Notes: generated by a model from the letters alone, not told the origin. Positions 24,686 to 35,273 are shown, counted from the stretch's first letter. The stretch is 64,000 bases of DNA from CAZMXS01 sp964570325 (GCA_964570325.1 CAZMXS010000002.1:92558-156557); one strand, 5' to 3'. Numbers and translations are program-made.

Positions 24686-25171
24686 TCACTCCGTCGGCGC
24701 CGCCCAGTTGTTCAAATCATCGCCGGTATCCTTCACTCCATCCGGGCCTTTCGACGACAAATCGTAGCCAAACTTCGAGTTATTGTGTGTGGCATAGGGC
24801 GCCGCCGACTTATGCTCATAAAGATAGGGGTTTCCCCAAGGATCCTTCAATGTGTAATCGGCCGTCGGCGAGCCCCACCCCGGCATGACCAGAAACGGTT
24901 TGCCCACTTTGGGATCATTCTTGGGCTTGTTCCACAGCGAATCCGCCAGAGTGGCGTCGTCGTTGGGATATACCCCATACTGCAACCGGTATTCTTCCAG
25001 CGCGTTCTTGATTTTTTCCAAATCCGCCTTCGCCTTGCCGACGTTGGCCTTGTGTCCGGCGTAGCCGGAAAGCCCGACGATCAGGGCCGCCAGAATGCCG
25101 ATAATCGCGATGACAGTCAGCAGTTCAATCAGGGTAAACGCCCGACGGGTTTTCAGCAGTTTTCGATCCAT
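24686..25171 (-). CDS. GspG-like pseudopilin
   Basis: This is a 161-residue prepilin with leader MDRKLLKTRRA/FTLIELLTVIAIIGILAALIV, followed by a charged helix (KAKADLEKIKNALEEYRLQYG) and a small head with YPNDD and DPWGNPYLY. The C-terminus ends in a segment resembling SSKGPDGVKDTGDDLNNW, the Gly/Asp loop common in GspG-type proteins. It is the second gene of the pseudopilin run. Confidence 0.87.
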   Translation of the reverse strand: MDRKLLKTRRAFTLIELLTVIAIIGILAALIVGLSGYAGHKANVGKAKADLEKIKNALEEYRLQYGVYPNDDATLADSLWNKPKNDPKVGKPFLVMPGWGSPTADYTLKDPWGNPYLYEHKSAAPYATHNNSKFGYDLSSKGPDGVKDTGDDLNNWAAPTE

Positions 25172-25275
25172 TGTGCCTCTTTTTTACGCTTACTCCGGCG
25201 TCGTATCCTTACCCCACCCTGTCCCGGTCCGGCAAAGTCAGAGCAGGAGCAAGCGTTGTTATCGTCTTGTCATCA

Positions 25276-25815
25276 TCATTCCCACGATAATATATCATCC
25301 GCGGTGTCCGAAATCCGGTCCGGCCCACACGACCACACGACCATTCCCCGTTGAATGCCGGCTCCATGCGCGCTATCCAGGATGTCGCAAACAGCGTTCA
25401 AATCCGTGTCCAGCACGATCTGGTAGGGCGTTCCCCATGGATCGAGGAACTCCCCGGCCGCATTGATTCCCGAGCGGCCCGGCCGGTACGGCAACGGCTC
25501 CAGGAAAACCAAGTGGTTGACATTGATCTCGTCGCCACCGCCTTCCGTCTGCACCGACCGCAGGATGCCGATCACCTCGCGATTCGGCGCCTTGCCGCCG
25601 AACCGCCGGTCGCCGGGCTCGTGGATATCCCGGCAGGGCCAGACGCCGTATTCCGCGAAAAAGCGCTGCCCGGCATCAGTCAGCATGGCCATATCCGCCC
25701 GGACCATCGCCCGGTAGTTGGCCCGATATACCGCCCATACCGCCGGCCCGATGATCGCACCCAGGATCAGCAGCGCTCCACCCACAATCGCCCATTCCGC
25801 TTTTGAAAGAACCAT
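25276..25815 (-). CDS. Pseudopilin-like protein without a prepilin cleavage site
   Basis: The 179-residue protein has an N-terminal helix MVLSKAEWAIVGGALLILGAIIGPAVWAVY but no K/R-G/A-F-T-L-x-E leader, so prepilin peptidase should not cut it. Everything after the helix looks like a GspG paralogue: AMLTDAGQRFFAEYGVWP, then EFLDPWGTPYQIVLDTDLNAV and a C-terminal CGPDRISDTADDIL. It is the first gene after a good promoter. It may be an uncleaved initiator, an assembly-site plug or a degenerate copy. The nearest relatives by eye are the proteins at 23979-24593 and 23479-23982. Confidence 0.78.
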   Translation of the reverse strand: MVLSKAEWAIVGGALLILGAIIGPAVWAVYRANYRAMVRADMAMLTDAGQRFFAEYGVWPCRDIHEPGDRRFGGKAPNREVIGILRSVQTEGGGDEINVNHLVFLEPLPYRPGRSGINAAGEFLDPWGTPYQIVLDTDLNAVCDILDSAHGAGIQRGMVVWSCGPDRISDTADDILSWE

Positions 25816-25833
25816 TTAACGCATTGCCAATCG

Positions 25834-25849
25834 CGGCTTCCGGAAGCCG
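25834..25849. promoter_or_regulatory. 16-bp perfect palindrome at the pseudopilin promoter
   Basis: CGGCTTCC followed by GGAAGCCG forms a perfect palindrome. It sits directly after the -10 element (25850-25855) and covers the predicted start site near 25843, where an operator would act. As RNA it could also form a 5' stem. Confidence 0.5.
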
Positions 25850-25878
25850 ATTATCCACTCATAATCATAAATTGACAA
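25850..25878 (-). promoter_or_regulatory. Sigma-70 promoter of the pseudopilin operon
   Basis: On the minus strand TTGTCA (25873-25878) and GATAAT (25850-25855) are separated by exactly 17 bases. Each hexamer matches five of six consensus bases. The expected start near 25843 lies 28 bases before the ATG of the first pseudopilin-like gene at 25815. This separates pseudopilin expression from the upstream ATPase and platform genes. Confidence 0.75.
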
Positions 25879-25977
25879 ATTCCCGCCAACCGCAGACTCG
25901 TCCGATTGCTTGCTTTCCACCATCCACGGCCGCCGGCCGGAAACCCGCCAGGCGCTCGTTCCGCCACTGCTCCTCCA

Positions 25978-27255
25978 TTAGCTCAGCTTGCCGATGATCG
26001 CGATCAAGGGCAGGAAGAGCGCGATGACGATTGTGCCAACAACCACGGCCAGAAAGATGATCAACAACGGCTCGATGATCGAGGTCAGGCCAGCGACGGT
26101 ATTGTCCACGTCGTCGTCATAGCTATCCGCGATTTTCATCAACATCTCCGGCAGTTTGCCGGTTTCCTCGCCGACCTCCACCATACTGACCACCATCGGC
26201 GGAAACGCACCCGAAGCGGCAATCGGCGGCGCCATGTTTTCGCCTTCCTTCACATTGTCGTGAATCATCGTCACGGCGCGCGTGACCACCTCGTTGCCCA
26301 CGGTTTCCTTGACGATGTTCAGGGCCTGCAGGACCGGCACGCCGGAAGTCATCAGGGTGCCCAGCGTGCGCGTGAAGCGCGCGACGGCGGTCTTGCGAAC
26401 CAGGACGCCGAACACCGGCGCGTGAATCTTCAGGAAATCCAGCCCGTAGCGGCCGAAGCCGGTCTTGGCCAAAATTTTAGCCAGCACAACCAGCAGCACA
26501 ATCGCGATGGCGACATAGGGCAGGCGCTTGGTCATCAACGTGCTGATGTTCATCACGAACTCCGTCAGCGCGGGCAGCGACTGGCCGGCCAGCAGGTCTT
26601 TGAATATCTCCTGGAACTTCGGCACAATGAACACCATAAGGAAGGTCAGGATGGCGCAAGCCATGATGAGCACCACCACCGGGTAGACCATCGCGCCGAT
26701 GACCTTGCCGCGGATTTTCTGGGCCTTCTCCATGAATTCAGCCAGCCTGACCAGCACCACGTCCATCACACCGCCGACCTCGCCCGCCTTGACCATGTTG
26801 ACGTACAATTTGTTGAAGATCCGCGGGTGCTGGGCCATGGCTTCGGCAAAGGTGCTGCCGGACTCGATGGACTCGGCCATTTCGGCGATGGCCCTGCGCA
26901 ACGCGGTGTTCTTCTCCTGCTTGTAGAGCACGCGCAGCCCCCGCAGCAGCGGCAGGCCGGCGTTGACCAGCGTGGCGAGCTGCCGGGTGAAAACCATCAA
27001 CACCTTTGGCTTCACGCGCGAGAGGAACGCCGGCAGGCGCAGCTCCATCTTCAGCATGTCACCGCCGGCGGCCGGCGCGGCCTTGGCGGCCTTTTTCACC
27101 TTGCGCGGCTTGGCCGTCGCGGTGTCCTCCACGCTGGTGGGAAACAATCCTTTCTCGCGGATTTTGGCCACCGCCGCCGACTGGTTGTCGGCTTCGATCT
27201 CGCCTTCCGTTTCCTTGCCCTTCGCGTCCAGCGCGACATATCGGTATTTAGCCAT
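25978..27255 (-). CDS. Type IV pilus/T2SS platform protein (PilC/GspF family), copy 2
   Basis: This is a 425-residue inner-membrane protein. An N-terminal part (MAKYRYVALDAKGKETEGEIEADN) is the usual GspF/PilC cytoplasmic start, which copy 1 lacks. A Lys/Ala-rich linker and two T2SSF repeats follow (VFTRQLATLVNAGLPLLRGLR and FTRTLGTLMTSGVPVLQALN), with the C-terminal AGLTSIIEPLLIIFLAVVVG. It is downstream of the second PilB and upstream of the pseudopilin promoter, so it probably serves the pseudopilus or second pilus machine. A heptamer array (27277-27299) lies in its leader. Confidence 0.92.
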   Translation of the reverse strand: MAKYRYVALDAKGKETEGEIEADNQSAAVAKIREKGLFPTSVEDTATAKPRKVKKAAKAAPAAGGDMLKMELRLPAFLSRVKPKVLMVFTRQLATLVNAGLPLLRGLRVLYKQEKNTALRRAIAEMAESIESGSTFAEAMAQHPRIFNKLYVNMVKAGEVGGVMDVVLVRLAEFMEKAQKIRGKVIGAMVYPVVVLIMACAILTFLMVFIVPKFQEIFKDLLAGQSLPALTEFVMNISTLMTKRLPYVAIAIVLLVVLAKILAKTGFGRYGLDFLKIHAPVFGVLVRKTAVARFTRTLGTLMTSGVPVLQALNIVKETVGNEVVTRAVTMIHDNVKEGENMAPPIAASGAFPPMVVSMVEVGEETGKLPEMLMKIADSYDDDVDNTVAGLTSIIEPLLIIFLAVVVGTIVIALFLPLIAIIGKLS

Positions 27256-27276
27256 GATTCACACCCTTGGTGGGAA

Positions 27277-27299
27277 GTTCAGAGTTCCAAGTTCAAAAT
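27277..27299. repeat. AGTTCAA heptamer array in the second pilC leader
   Basis: Three tandem heptamers (AGTTCAG, AGTTCCA, AGTTCAA) lie about 22 bases before the pilC copy 2 start codon, in the wide gap after pilB copy 2. Confidence 0.65.
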
Positions 27300-27378
27300 T
27301 AGGCGATTCATCCACCCATCCTGCTTACGGTTCACCGCTCACGAGCTTTCACTCCGGTTTCAGTTTCCGCCCTCATGC

Positions 27379-29091
27379 CTATGTGTATTTCAGCACCTCT
27401 TCCACCGTCGTATACCCGTCGAGGATGCAACGGATGCCGTCTTCACGGAGGGTCCGCATGCCCAGTTCCACCGCCTTGTCGCGAATGACCAGCGTCGGCT
27501 TGCGCAGGTTGATCAGATCGCGAATCGGGTCGCGCACGCGCAGGTACTCATAGATGCCGCGCCGGCCCTTATAGCCATTCTGGTTGCAGTAGCTGCAGCC
27601 GGCCCCATAGTAAAAGCTGCGGCCCGCCACCTGGTCCGGGCGCAAACCGAGCTGCTGGAGGATGTGCTCGTCCGGTTGGTAAGCCGTCTTGCAGTTCTGA
27701 CAGATCGTGCGCACGAGCCGCTGGCCCAGCACAGCCTCCAGCGTCGAGGCGATCAGGAATGGTTCCACCCCCATGTCAATCAGCCGCGTCACCGCGCCCG
27801 GCGAGTCGTTGGTATGCAGAGTCGTAAACACCAGGTGGCCGGTCAGCGAGGCCTGGATGGAGATCTCGGCCGTCTCCAGGTCGCGCACCTCGCCGACCAT
27901 AATGATGTCCGGATCCTGGCGCAGGAACGCGCGCAGCACGCGCGCGAACGTCAACCCGATGGCATCATGGATCGGAATCTGGATGATGCCTTCAATGTCG
28001 TACTCCACCGGCTCCTCGGCCGTCAGCAGCTTGGCCTCAATCGTGTTGATCCGGCGCAGGGCGGAATAGAGCGTGGTCGTCTTGCCCGAGCCGGTCGGGC
28101 CGGTCACGATGACAATGCCGTTGGGCTTGTCAATATCCTCGGTAAAATACTGGAAGACGTCGTCCGGCATACCCAAATTCTCGAGATCGAGCGACACCGT
28201 GCTGCGGTCGAGCACGCGCAGCACAACGCTTTCGCCGAACTGGGTCGGCAGGGTGGAAACGCGGAAGTCAATCGGCCGGCCGGCAACGGTAAGTTGAATG
28301 CGGCCGTCCTGCGGCAGACGGCGCTCGGCAATGTTCAGGCCCGAGACCACCTTCAGCCGCGAGGTCACCGGCAACGCCAGGTGCTTCGGCGGCGGCGCCA
28401 TCTCATAAAGCGCACCGTCCACGCGATAACGGATTTTGAACTCGTTTTCGAACGGCTCGAAGTGGATATCGGAGGCGCGATCCTGCACCGCCTGGTAGAG
28501 CACCAGGTTGACAAACCGCACCACCGGCGTCGAGTTGGCCGCTTGCTCCACCGAGGCGATATCTTCGCCGCGCTTGGCCATCTCGATCAAATCGCCGGCA
28601 TCCTGTAACTCCGACTCCAGCGCGTTGAGCATATCGCTGACCGACTCGCTCTCGTCCCCGTAGTAGCGGGAGATGCAATTTTTGATGTCGTCCTCGCGGG
28701 CGACGACAAAAGTGATGTCGCGGGTAAGCACAAAACCCAGTTCATCCACCGCCTCGGGGCTGAGCAGGTCATAGGTCGCCAGCGTGACCGCGTTCGGCCC
28801 CGTTTGCACCGGCACGATGTTATACATGCGCGCGATGCTGGCCGGCACCGCCCGGATCACTTCGCCGTCAATATCCATATTCTTGAGATTGAGCACTTCG
28901 CAGCCCAGTTGGCGCGCAATCACGTCGAGCAATTGCTCCTCGGTCAGAATCTGCATGTTGAGCGCCACTTCACGAACCGGTTTGCCGGTGCGCTCGTGCT
29001 CGTCGAGGATTTCTTCCGCCTGCTGGGGCGTCAACAGCCCCTCGTCACTCAACTGCTGCAGCAATGGATCGCTGTATTGGGGAGCCGTCAT
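27379..29091 (-). CDS. Pilus/T2SS assembly ATPase (PilB/GspE family), copy 2
   Basis: This 570-residue ATPase starts MTAPQYSDPLLQQLSDEGLLTPQQAEEIL, an MshEN-type N-terminal domain (about 1-150). Walker A GPTGSGKTTT, the Asp box (EEPVEYD), Walker B with RQDPDIIMVGEVRD and the His box TTLHTNDSPG are intact. The zinc motif is present (CQNC and CSYC). I start it at ATG 29091; the frame is open 56 codons upstream, but that stretch translates repeat arrays and is unlike the family. It lies between pilT and the second pilC. Which machine uses it is unknown. Confidence 0.92.
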   Translation of the reverse strand: MTAPQYSDPLLQQLSDEGLLTPQQAEEILDEHERTGKPVREVALNMQILTEEQLLDVIARQLGCEVLNLKNMDIDGEVIRAVPASIARMYNIVPVQTGPNAVTLATYDLLSPEAVDELGFVLTRDITFVVAREDDIKNCISRYYGDESESVSDMLNALESELQDAGDLIEMAKRGEDIASVEQAANSTPVVRFVNLVLYQAVQDRASDIHFEPFENEFKIRYRVDGALYEMAPPPKHLALPVTSRLKVVSGLNIAERRLPQDGRIQLTVAGRPIDFRVSTLPTQFGESVVLRVLDRSTVSLDLENLGMPDDVFQYFTEDIDKPNGIVIVTGPTGSGKTTTLYSALRRINTIEAKLLTAEEPVEYDIEGIIQIPIHDAIGLTFARVLRAFLRQDPDIIMVGEVRDLETAEISIQASLTGHLVFTTLHTNDSPGAVTRLIDMGVEPFLIASTLEAVLGQRLVRTICQNCKTAYQPDEHILQQLGLRPDQVAGRSFYYGAGCSYCNQNGYKGRRGIYEYLRVRDPIRDLINLRKPTLVIRDKAVELGMRTLREDGIRCILDGYTTVEEVLKYT

Positions 29092-29094
29092 ATC

Positions 29095-29170
29095 ATTGCC
29101 AATTTCCGATTGCCAATGGCCAAATGCAACCACACCTTGTTGCTCATTGATCTCCGATAACTGCTCACTG
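29095..29170. repeat. 7-nt periodic arrays before pilB copy 2
   Basis: In the gene sense the 9-mer ATTGGCAAT occurs twice, 14 bases apart (29095-29103, 29109-29117). Upstream of it, CAGTGAG/CAGTTAT/CGGAGAT/CAATGAG heptamers run over 29143-29170. They fill the 127-base gap after pilT. Confidence 0.65.
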
Positions 29171-29218
29171 TTTACCGCCAACTGACTGCCGCCTGCCCAT
29201 CTCGGACCGCCCCGCCCG

Positions 29219-30315
<1,097 letters not shown>

Positions 30316-30316
<1 letters not shown>

Positions 30317-32046
30317 TAGTCCACATCCCCCATCGTTACGCGCAGCACTTCCTCAAGCGTCGTCATGCCGGCAACCACTTTGCGCAGACCATCCTCGCGC
30401 AGGGTCCGCATGCCCAGCTCGCGGGCCTTGGTCCGCAACTCGGCGGCCGTGACGCGCTCGAAAATCATGTGGCGCACTTCGTCATTGACCAGGAAAATTT
30501 CAAAAATGCCCAATCGGCCGCGGTACCCGGTGAAGGAGCAATCGGCGCAGCCGCGCCCCTTGAACAGGCGCGCCGCGCTGAGTTGCTGCGCGGCCGGACC
30601 CAGCAGGCGCAATTCGGCATCGCTGGGCGTGTGCTCATCCTTGCACTTCTCGCAGATTTTGCGGACCAGGCGCTGGGCCATGATCGCGCGGGTGGAAGAA
30701 GCAACCAGGAACGGCTTCACGCCAATGTCAATCATGCGGATGATCGCGCTGGGCGCGTCGTTGGTGTGCAGGGTGCTGAAAACCAGGTGACCGGTCAGCG
30801 AGGCATTGACGGCGATCTCGGCCGTTTCCATATCGCGGATTTCACCGATCATGATGATGTTGGGCGCCTGGCGCAGGATCGAGCGCAGCGCGGCCGCGAA
30901 AGACAGCCCGATATCGGTCCGGACATGGACCTGGTTGATGCCGGACATCTGGTACTCGACCGGATCCTCAACGGTGATGATCTTGCGATCAGGCCGGTTG
31001 ATGTAATTGAGACAGGCGTAAAGAGTCGTTGTCTTGCCCGATCCGGTCGGCCCGGTGACCAGCAGGATACCGTCCGAAAGCCCGATCAGCCGCTCGAAAG
31101 TCTGCTGGTCGTCCGAAAGGAAGCCCAGTTGCGGCAGGCCCAGCATCAGGCTCTGCTTGTCGAGAATGCGCATGACAATACTTTCGCCATGGTTCGACGG
31201 GATGGATGACACGCGCAGGTCGAGATCGCGGCCCATGACATTGATCTGAATGCGTCCGTCCTGCGGCAGGCGCTTCTCCGCGATGCTCATGTTGGCCATG
31301 ATCTTGATGCGGCTGATGACGGCCGACTGCAGCCGCTTGGGCGGGCTATCCACCTCATTGAGCACGCCGTCAATGCGGTAGCGGACGCGGAATTTCTTGG
31401 CCAGCGGCTCGAGATGGATATCCGATGCGCGCTTGCGGAAAGCCTCCATGATGATCAAGCTGACCAGCTTGATGATCGGCGCGTCCGCCTCGGTCACCTC
31501 GCCGTCGGCGATCAACTGGTCCGCGCCCGTCGGCATTGCGACCGTGCCCTCGGTGATCTCCTCCAGCATGGACTCGACGGTTGAGCCGGCGTGCGCGTAG
31601 TAGTGATTAAGCGCGGTCTCGATCTCCTCGGCCGGCGCGACCACCCCTTCGACGTTGCACTTGAGGATGTAGCGCAGGCCGTCCAGCGTCTCCACATCCA
31701 GCGGATCGCTCAAGGCGACGGTCAGCGTGCTGTCATTCTTAAAAACAGGGACGATCTTGTAGCGGCGCGCGACCTCGCCGGGCACCAGGTCGAGCACTTC
31801 CTGCGGGATTTCCAGCCCGGTCAGGCTGATGGTGTCCATCCCAAACTGGTTGGCCAGCGCCTTGAGAACATCCAGCTTGGAGACAACATTCTGGCTGGCC
31901 AGGATATCCACGACGGTCTTGTCTTCTTTAACCGCGGCATCGCGGGCCTTGACCGCCTGATCGCGGCTAATCAAGCCGACGCTTTCGAGTATCTCCAGGA
32001 TATAGTCGTCGTTCGCGGTCAAATCGCCAGCCCCCCAGAGTTGCAT
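30316..32046 (-). CDS. Pilus/T2SS assembly ATPase (PilB/GspE family), copy 3
   Basis: This 576-residue ATPase opens with an MshEN-type domain (YILEILESVGLISRDQAVKARD, up to about residue 150). Walker A GPTGSGKT lies at about 332-339, His box STLHTNDAPS and zinc motif (CEKC, CADC) are present. The conserved block before Walker B reads RQAPNIIMIGEIRD where copies 1 and 2 have RQDPD. The start ATG 32046 follows a TTGACA promoter. The open frame extends to 32193 but that part crosses the promoter. It is coupled to pilT. Confidence 0.9.
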
Positions 32047-32070
32047 GCGCGTGCGGATGCCATGATGGGT

Positions 32071-32100
32071 AAAGTAACACGGCCGGAGCGGTGGTGTCAA
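32071..32100 (-). promoter_or_regulatory. Sigma-70 promoter of the pilB3-pilT-pilB2-pilC2 operon
   Basis: On the minus strand a perfect TTGACA (32095-32100) is followed after 18 bases by TACTTT (32071-32076), a weak -10. A start site near 32064 would leave a leader of only about 18 bases before ATG 32046. Confidence 0.6.
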
Positions 32101-32217
32101 CGCGACGGGAAACAATGAACCGCCGCCGCTCGTTCGTTGTTTCAACGATGATTGGACCGCGAATGGCGGGAGCAACGCGGATGCGAAACCCACAACCGTA
32201 TGCGTAAGCGGGAGAGA

Positions 32218-33639
32218 TCAATCCAGCTTGCGCCGCAGGATACCCATCACCACCTGGGGATTGGCCTTGCCCTTGCTGAGCTTCATTACCTGGCCCACCA
32301 AAAACTGGAGGGCCGCTTTTTTGCCGGCCCGATAGTCGGCGACCGTCCGGGGATTGGCCGCGATCGCCTGATCGGCCAGCGCATCGAGCGCGCCGGTGTC
32401 ACTGACTTGGGATAGACCTTTTTCCCGCACCACGGCCGCCGGCTCACCGCCCTGCGCGAACAGCACGGCGAACACCTCGCGCGCCGCCGGCATGTTGATG
32501 GCCTGCTCGTCCACCAGTTTGATCAGGGCCGCCAGGGCCGCCGGCGTGATCCGCGCCTGGCCAATTTCCATTTCCCGCTCCGCGAGCGCGCGCAGCATGT
32601 CCGTCATCACCCAATTGGAAGCAGCCTTGGGATTGCCGCACCGGCGCGCGGTATCCTCAAAAAAGTCCGCCACCGCCTTGTCCGCCGCCAGCACGCCCGC
32701 GTCATACTCCGGGATGCCATATTCCGCGACCATCCGCCGGCGCCGGCTCGCCGGCAGCTCGGGCAATTGCGCGCGCCAGGCTTCAATCTGCGCCGCGGCC
32801 AATGCCACGGGCATCAGGTCCGGCTCGGGAAAATAGCGGTAGTCGTGCGCATATTCCTTGGAGCGCATCGGCTGGGTCACGCCCGCCAAAGGATCCCAGC
32901 GGCGCGTTTCCTGCTGGATGGCGCCACCCTGGGACAGAACCGCAACCTGCCGTTGAAGCTCGTACTTCAAAGCATGGAAGACCCCCTTGAAAGTATTCAT
33001 ATTTTTAATCTCGGTCTTGGTCCCCAGCCGATCCTGACCCGCGGGGCGGACGCTGCAATTGACATCGCAGCGCAGATTGCCTTGTTCGAGGTTGCAGTCG
33101 CTCACCCCCCCATAAAGCAGTATCTGCTTGAGCGCCAGCAGGAACGCCATCGCCTCCTCCGGCGACGCCAAGTCGGGCTCAGTGACAATTTCCATCAACG
33201 GCGTGCCCGCGCGATTGAAATCAATCCCGCTCGAAGCCTCGAAATGCATGTTCTTGGCCACATCCTCTTCCAGATGAATCCGCGTGATGCCGATGCTCTT
33301 TTTGCGGCCATCCAGCTCAATCTCGACCGCTCCCCCCAGGCACAGCGGCTTGTCATACTGGGAAATCTGGTAGTTTTTCGGCATGTCCGGATAGAAATAG
33401 CTCTTGCGGTCAAACTTGCTGAAAGCGCTGATCCGCGAGCCGATCATCAGGCCGGTCATGACCGTGTACTGGATCGCTCGCTCGTTTACCGCCGGCAGCG
33501 TGCCGGGATAGCCAAGACAAACCGGGCAGACGTTCGTGTTCGGCGGCGCGCCGAAATCATTCGGACAACCACAGAATATCTTCGTCCGGGTCTTCAGTTG
33601 AACGTGGACTTCAAGGCCGATGGATGGGATGTAATTCAT
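32218..33639 (-). CDS. gatB: Aspartyl/glutamyl-tRNA amidotransferase subunit B
   Basis: This 473-residue subunit of the transamidosome kinase/tRNA-binding part starts MNYIPSIGLEVHVQLKTRTKIFCGC. The zinc motif CGC...CPVC (FCGCPNDFGAPPNTNVCPVC) is complete. Conserved GatB blocks YFYPDMPKNYQISQYDKP and MEIVTEPDLASPEEA are present, and the C-terminal YqeY-like tail ends with QVVMGILRRKLD. The family length is normal. A GTTCAA heptamer array abuts the start codon. Together with gatA and gatC it converts Glu-tRNA(Gln) and/or Asp-tRNA(Asn). Confidence 0.97.
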   Translation of the reverse strand: MNYIPSIGLEVHVQLKTRTKIFCGCPNDFGAPPNTNVCPVCLGYPGTLPAVNERAIQYTVMTGLMIGSRISAFSKFDRKSYFYPDMPKNYQISQYDKPLCLGGAVEIELDGRKKSIGITRIHLEEDVAKNMHFEASSGIDFNRAGTPLMEIVTEPDLASPEEAMAFLLALKQILLYGGVSDCNLEQGNLRCDVNCSVRPAGQDRLGTKTEIKNMNTFKGVFHALKYELQRQVAVLSQGGAIQQETRRWDPLAGVTQPMRSKEYAHDYRYFPEPDLMPVALAAAQIEAWRAQLPELPASRRRRMVAEYGIPEYDAGVLAADKAVADFFEDTARRCGNPKAASNWVMTDMLRALAEREMEIGQARITPAALAALIKLVDEQAINMPAAREVFAVLFAQGGEPAAVVREKGLSQVSDTGALDALADQAIAANPRTVADYRAGKKAALQFLVGQVMKLSKGKANPQVVMGILRRKLD

Positions 33640-33660
33640 GGTTCAAAGTTCAAGAGACAA
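33640..33660. repeat. GGTTCAA heptamer array abutting the gatB start
   Basis: Heptamers GGTTCAA, AGTTCAA and GAGACAA lie immediately before the gatB ATG, in the gap after gatA. Confidence 0.65.
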
Positions 33661-33770
33661 CGATTGCATATCGTGTTCCTGGAGTCTTTCCTCGTTTGAT
33701 TCTGCGAGCCAACCTCCCGATAACGGGCCAATCCGGCGCCTGTGCTCGCTCGGAACTGAACGCCGCGATT

Positions 33771-35231
33771 TCAAAGGGCACGGCCGGATGCATCTGAAAC
33801 CCTGGATACTTGTTCATATGCATGCCCCACCCGCAGCACCTGTTCCTCGCCGAATGCCGGGCCAAGAATCTGCAAGCCAATAGGCAATCCGGCCTGGGTT
33901 TTTCCACACGGCACAGAGAGCCCGCAGATGCCCGCCAGATTCGCCGTCACGGTGAAAATATCACCCAAATACATCTGCAGCGGGTCGTCCGCCTTCTCGC
34001 CGATTCGATAGGCCGGGGTCGGCGCGACCGGCGTCAGCAAGGCGTCGCATTCCTTGAAAACCGCCGCAAAATCATTGCGGATCAGCGTGCGAACCTGCTG
34101 GGCGCGCAGGTAGTAGGCATCATAATAGCCGCTACTAAGCACATAGGTGCCGAGGATGATCCGGCGCTTGACCTCCGGGCCAAACCCTTGCGCACGCGTT
34201 TTGCCATACATGTCAATCGGGTCCACGCCCTCCACCCGCAACCCATAGCGCACCCCGTCAAAGCGCGCCAGATTCGCGGACGCCTCGGCTGTGGCAATCA
34301 CGTAGTAGGTCGCAATCGCATACCGCGTGTGCGGCAGACTGACGGCGCGCACTTCCGCCCCCAAAGACCGGCACTGCTCCACCGCGAGGCGCACCGCGCG
34401 CTCAACTTCCGCATCCATGCCCGTAATGAAATACTCCTGCGGCAAGCCCAGCTTCAACCCCTTCAAATCAGGCTTGAGCGCAGCTTGATAATCAGGCACT
34501 GGCGTCGGCAGCGAACTGGAATCCAACGGATCATGCCCAGCCAACGCCTGTAATAGGATCGCCGCATCGCGCACATCCTTGGTTACAGGACCGATCTGGT
34601 CCAGTGATGATGCGTACGCCGTCAGACCATAGCGCGACACCCTTCCGTACGTGGGCTTAAGCCCCACACATCCGCAGAAAGCCGCCGGCTGGCGGATTGA
34701 GCCGCCGGTATCGGTGCCAAGCGCGGCGATGGCTTCGTCGGCCGCCACGGCGGCCGCCGCCCCGCCGCTGGAGCCGCCGGGAACATGGTCGGGATTGCAG
34801 GGATTACGGGTTATTTTGAAGGCCGAGTTTTCCGTGCTGGACCCCATGGCAAACTCGTCCATGTTGGTCCGCCCCAGAAAAACCATGCCTTGAGCGCGCA
34901 GCCGCGCGACGGCTGTGGCATCATACGGCGCCATGTAACCTTGGAGGATTTTGGAGCCGCACGTGCAGGGCTGACCGGCCACATTAAGCACGTCCTTGAC
35001 GGCAATGGGGATGCCGGCCAGCGCGCCGGCGGTTCCGGCCGCGCGGGCTTGATCGGCTTGGCGGGCTTGCGCCAAAGCGCCCTCGGCATCCACTGTCAAA
35101 TAAGCCTGCACCCCTCCGTCCCGCTCGGCAATGCGCTTCAGCAAAGCCTCAACCAAATCCACCGCCGAGCAGTCCCGGCGCGCCAGCATCGCCGCCGCCT
35201 CGGAGACGGTGAGTTGGTGCAGTTCCTTCAT
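33771..35231 (-). CDS. gatA: Aspartyl/glutamyl-tRNA amidotransferase subunit A
   Basis: This 486-residue amidase subunit releases ammonia from glutamine for the transamidation. The catalytic Lys is in IPIAVKDVLN, and the Ser-cisSer-Lys triad is in PGGSSGGAAAAVAAD and GTDTGGSIRQPAAFCG. The family-typical SRYGLTAYASSLDQIGPV and SSGYYDAYYLRAQQVRTLI are present. I start it at MKELHQLTVSEAAAML (ATG 35231); ATG 35243 four codons upstream is also possible, and the frame continues to 35273. It lies 42 bases after gatC in the same transcript. Confidence 0.97.
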   Translation of the reverse strand: MKELHQLTVSEAAAMLARRDCSAVDLVEALLKRIAERDGGVQAYLTVDAEGALAQARQADQARAAGTAGALAGIPIAVKDVLNVAGQPCTCGSKILQGYMAPYDATAVARLRAQGMVFLGRTNMDEFAMGSSTENSAFKITRNPCNPDHVPGGSSGGAAAAVAADEAIAALGTDTGGSIRQPAAFCGCVGLKPTYGRVSRYGLTAYASSLDQIGPVTKDVRDAAILLQALAGHDPLDSSSLPTPVPDYQAALKPDLKGLKLGLPQEYFITGMDAEVERAVRLAVEQCRSLGAEVRAVSLPHTRYAIATYYVIATAEASANLARFDGVRYGLRVEGVDPIDMYGKTRAQGFGPEVKRRIILGTYVLSSGYYDAYYLRAQQVRTLIRNDFAAVFKECDALLTPVAPTPAYRIGEKADDPLQMYLGDIFTVTANLAGICGLSVPCGKTQAGLPIGLQILGPAFGEEQVLRVGHAYEQVSRVSDASGRAL

Positions 35232-35273
35232 ATTGTTACGCATGTTATTCCACACGCCCCATCCTGGGCCCAC

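Noticed and set aside
25906..28608. A 900-codon plus-strand open frame
   Set aside because: It is antisense to pilC copy 2 and pilB copy 2 and has low-complexity His/Asp/Gln composition.
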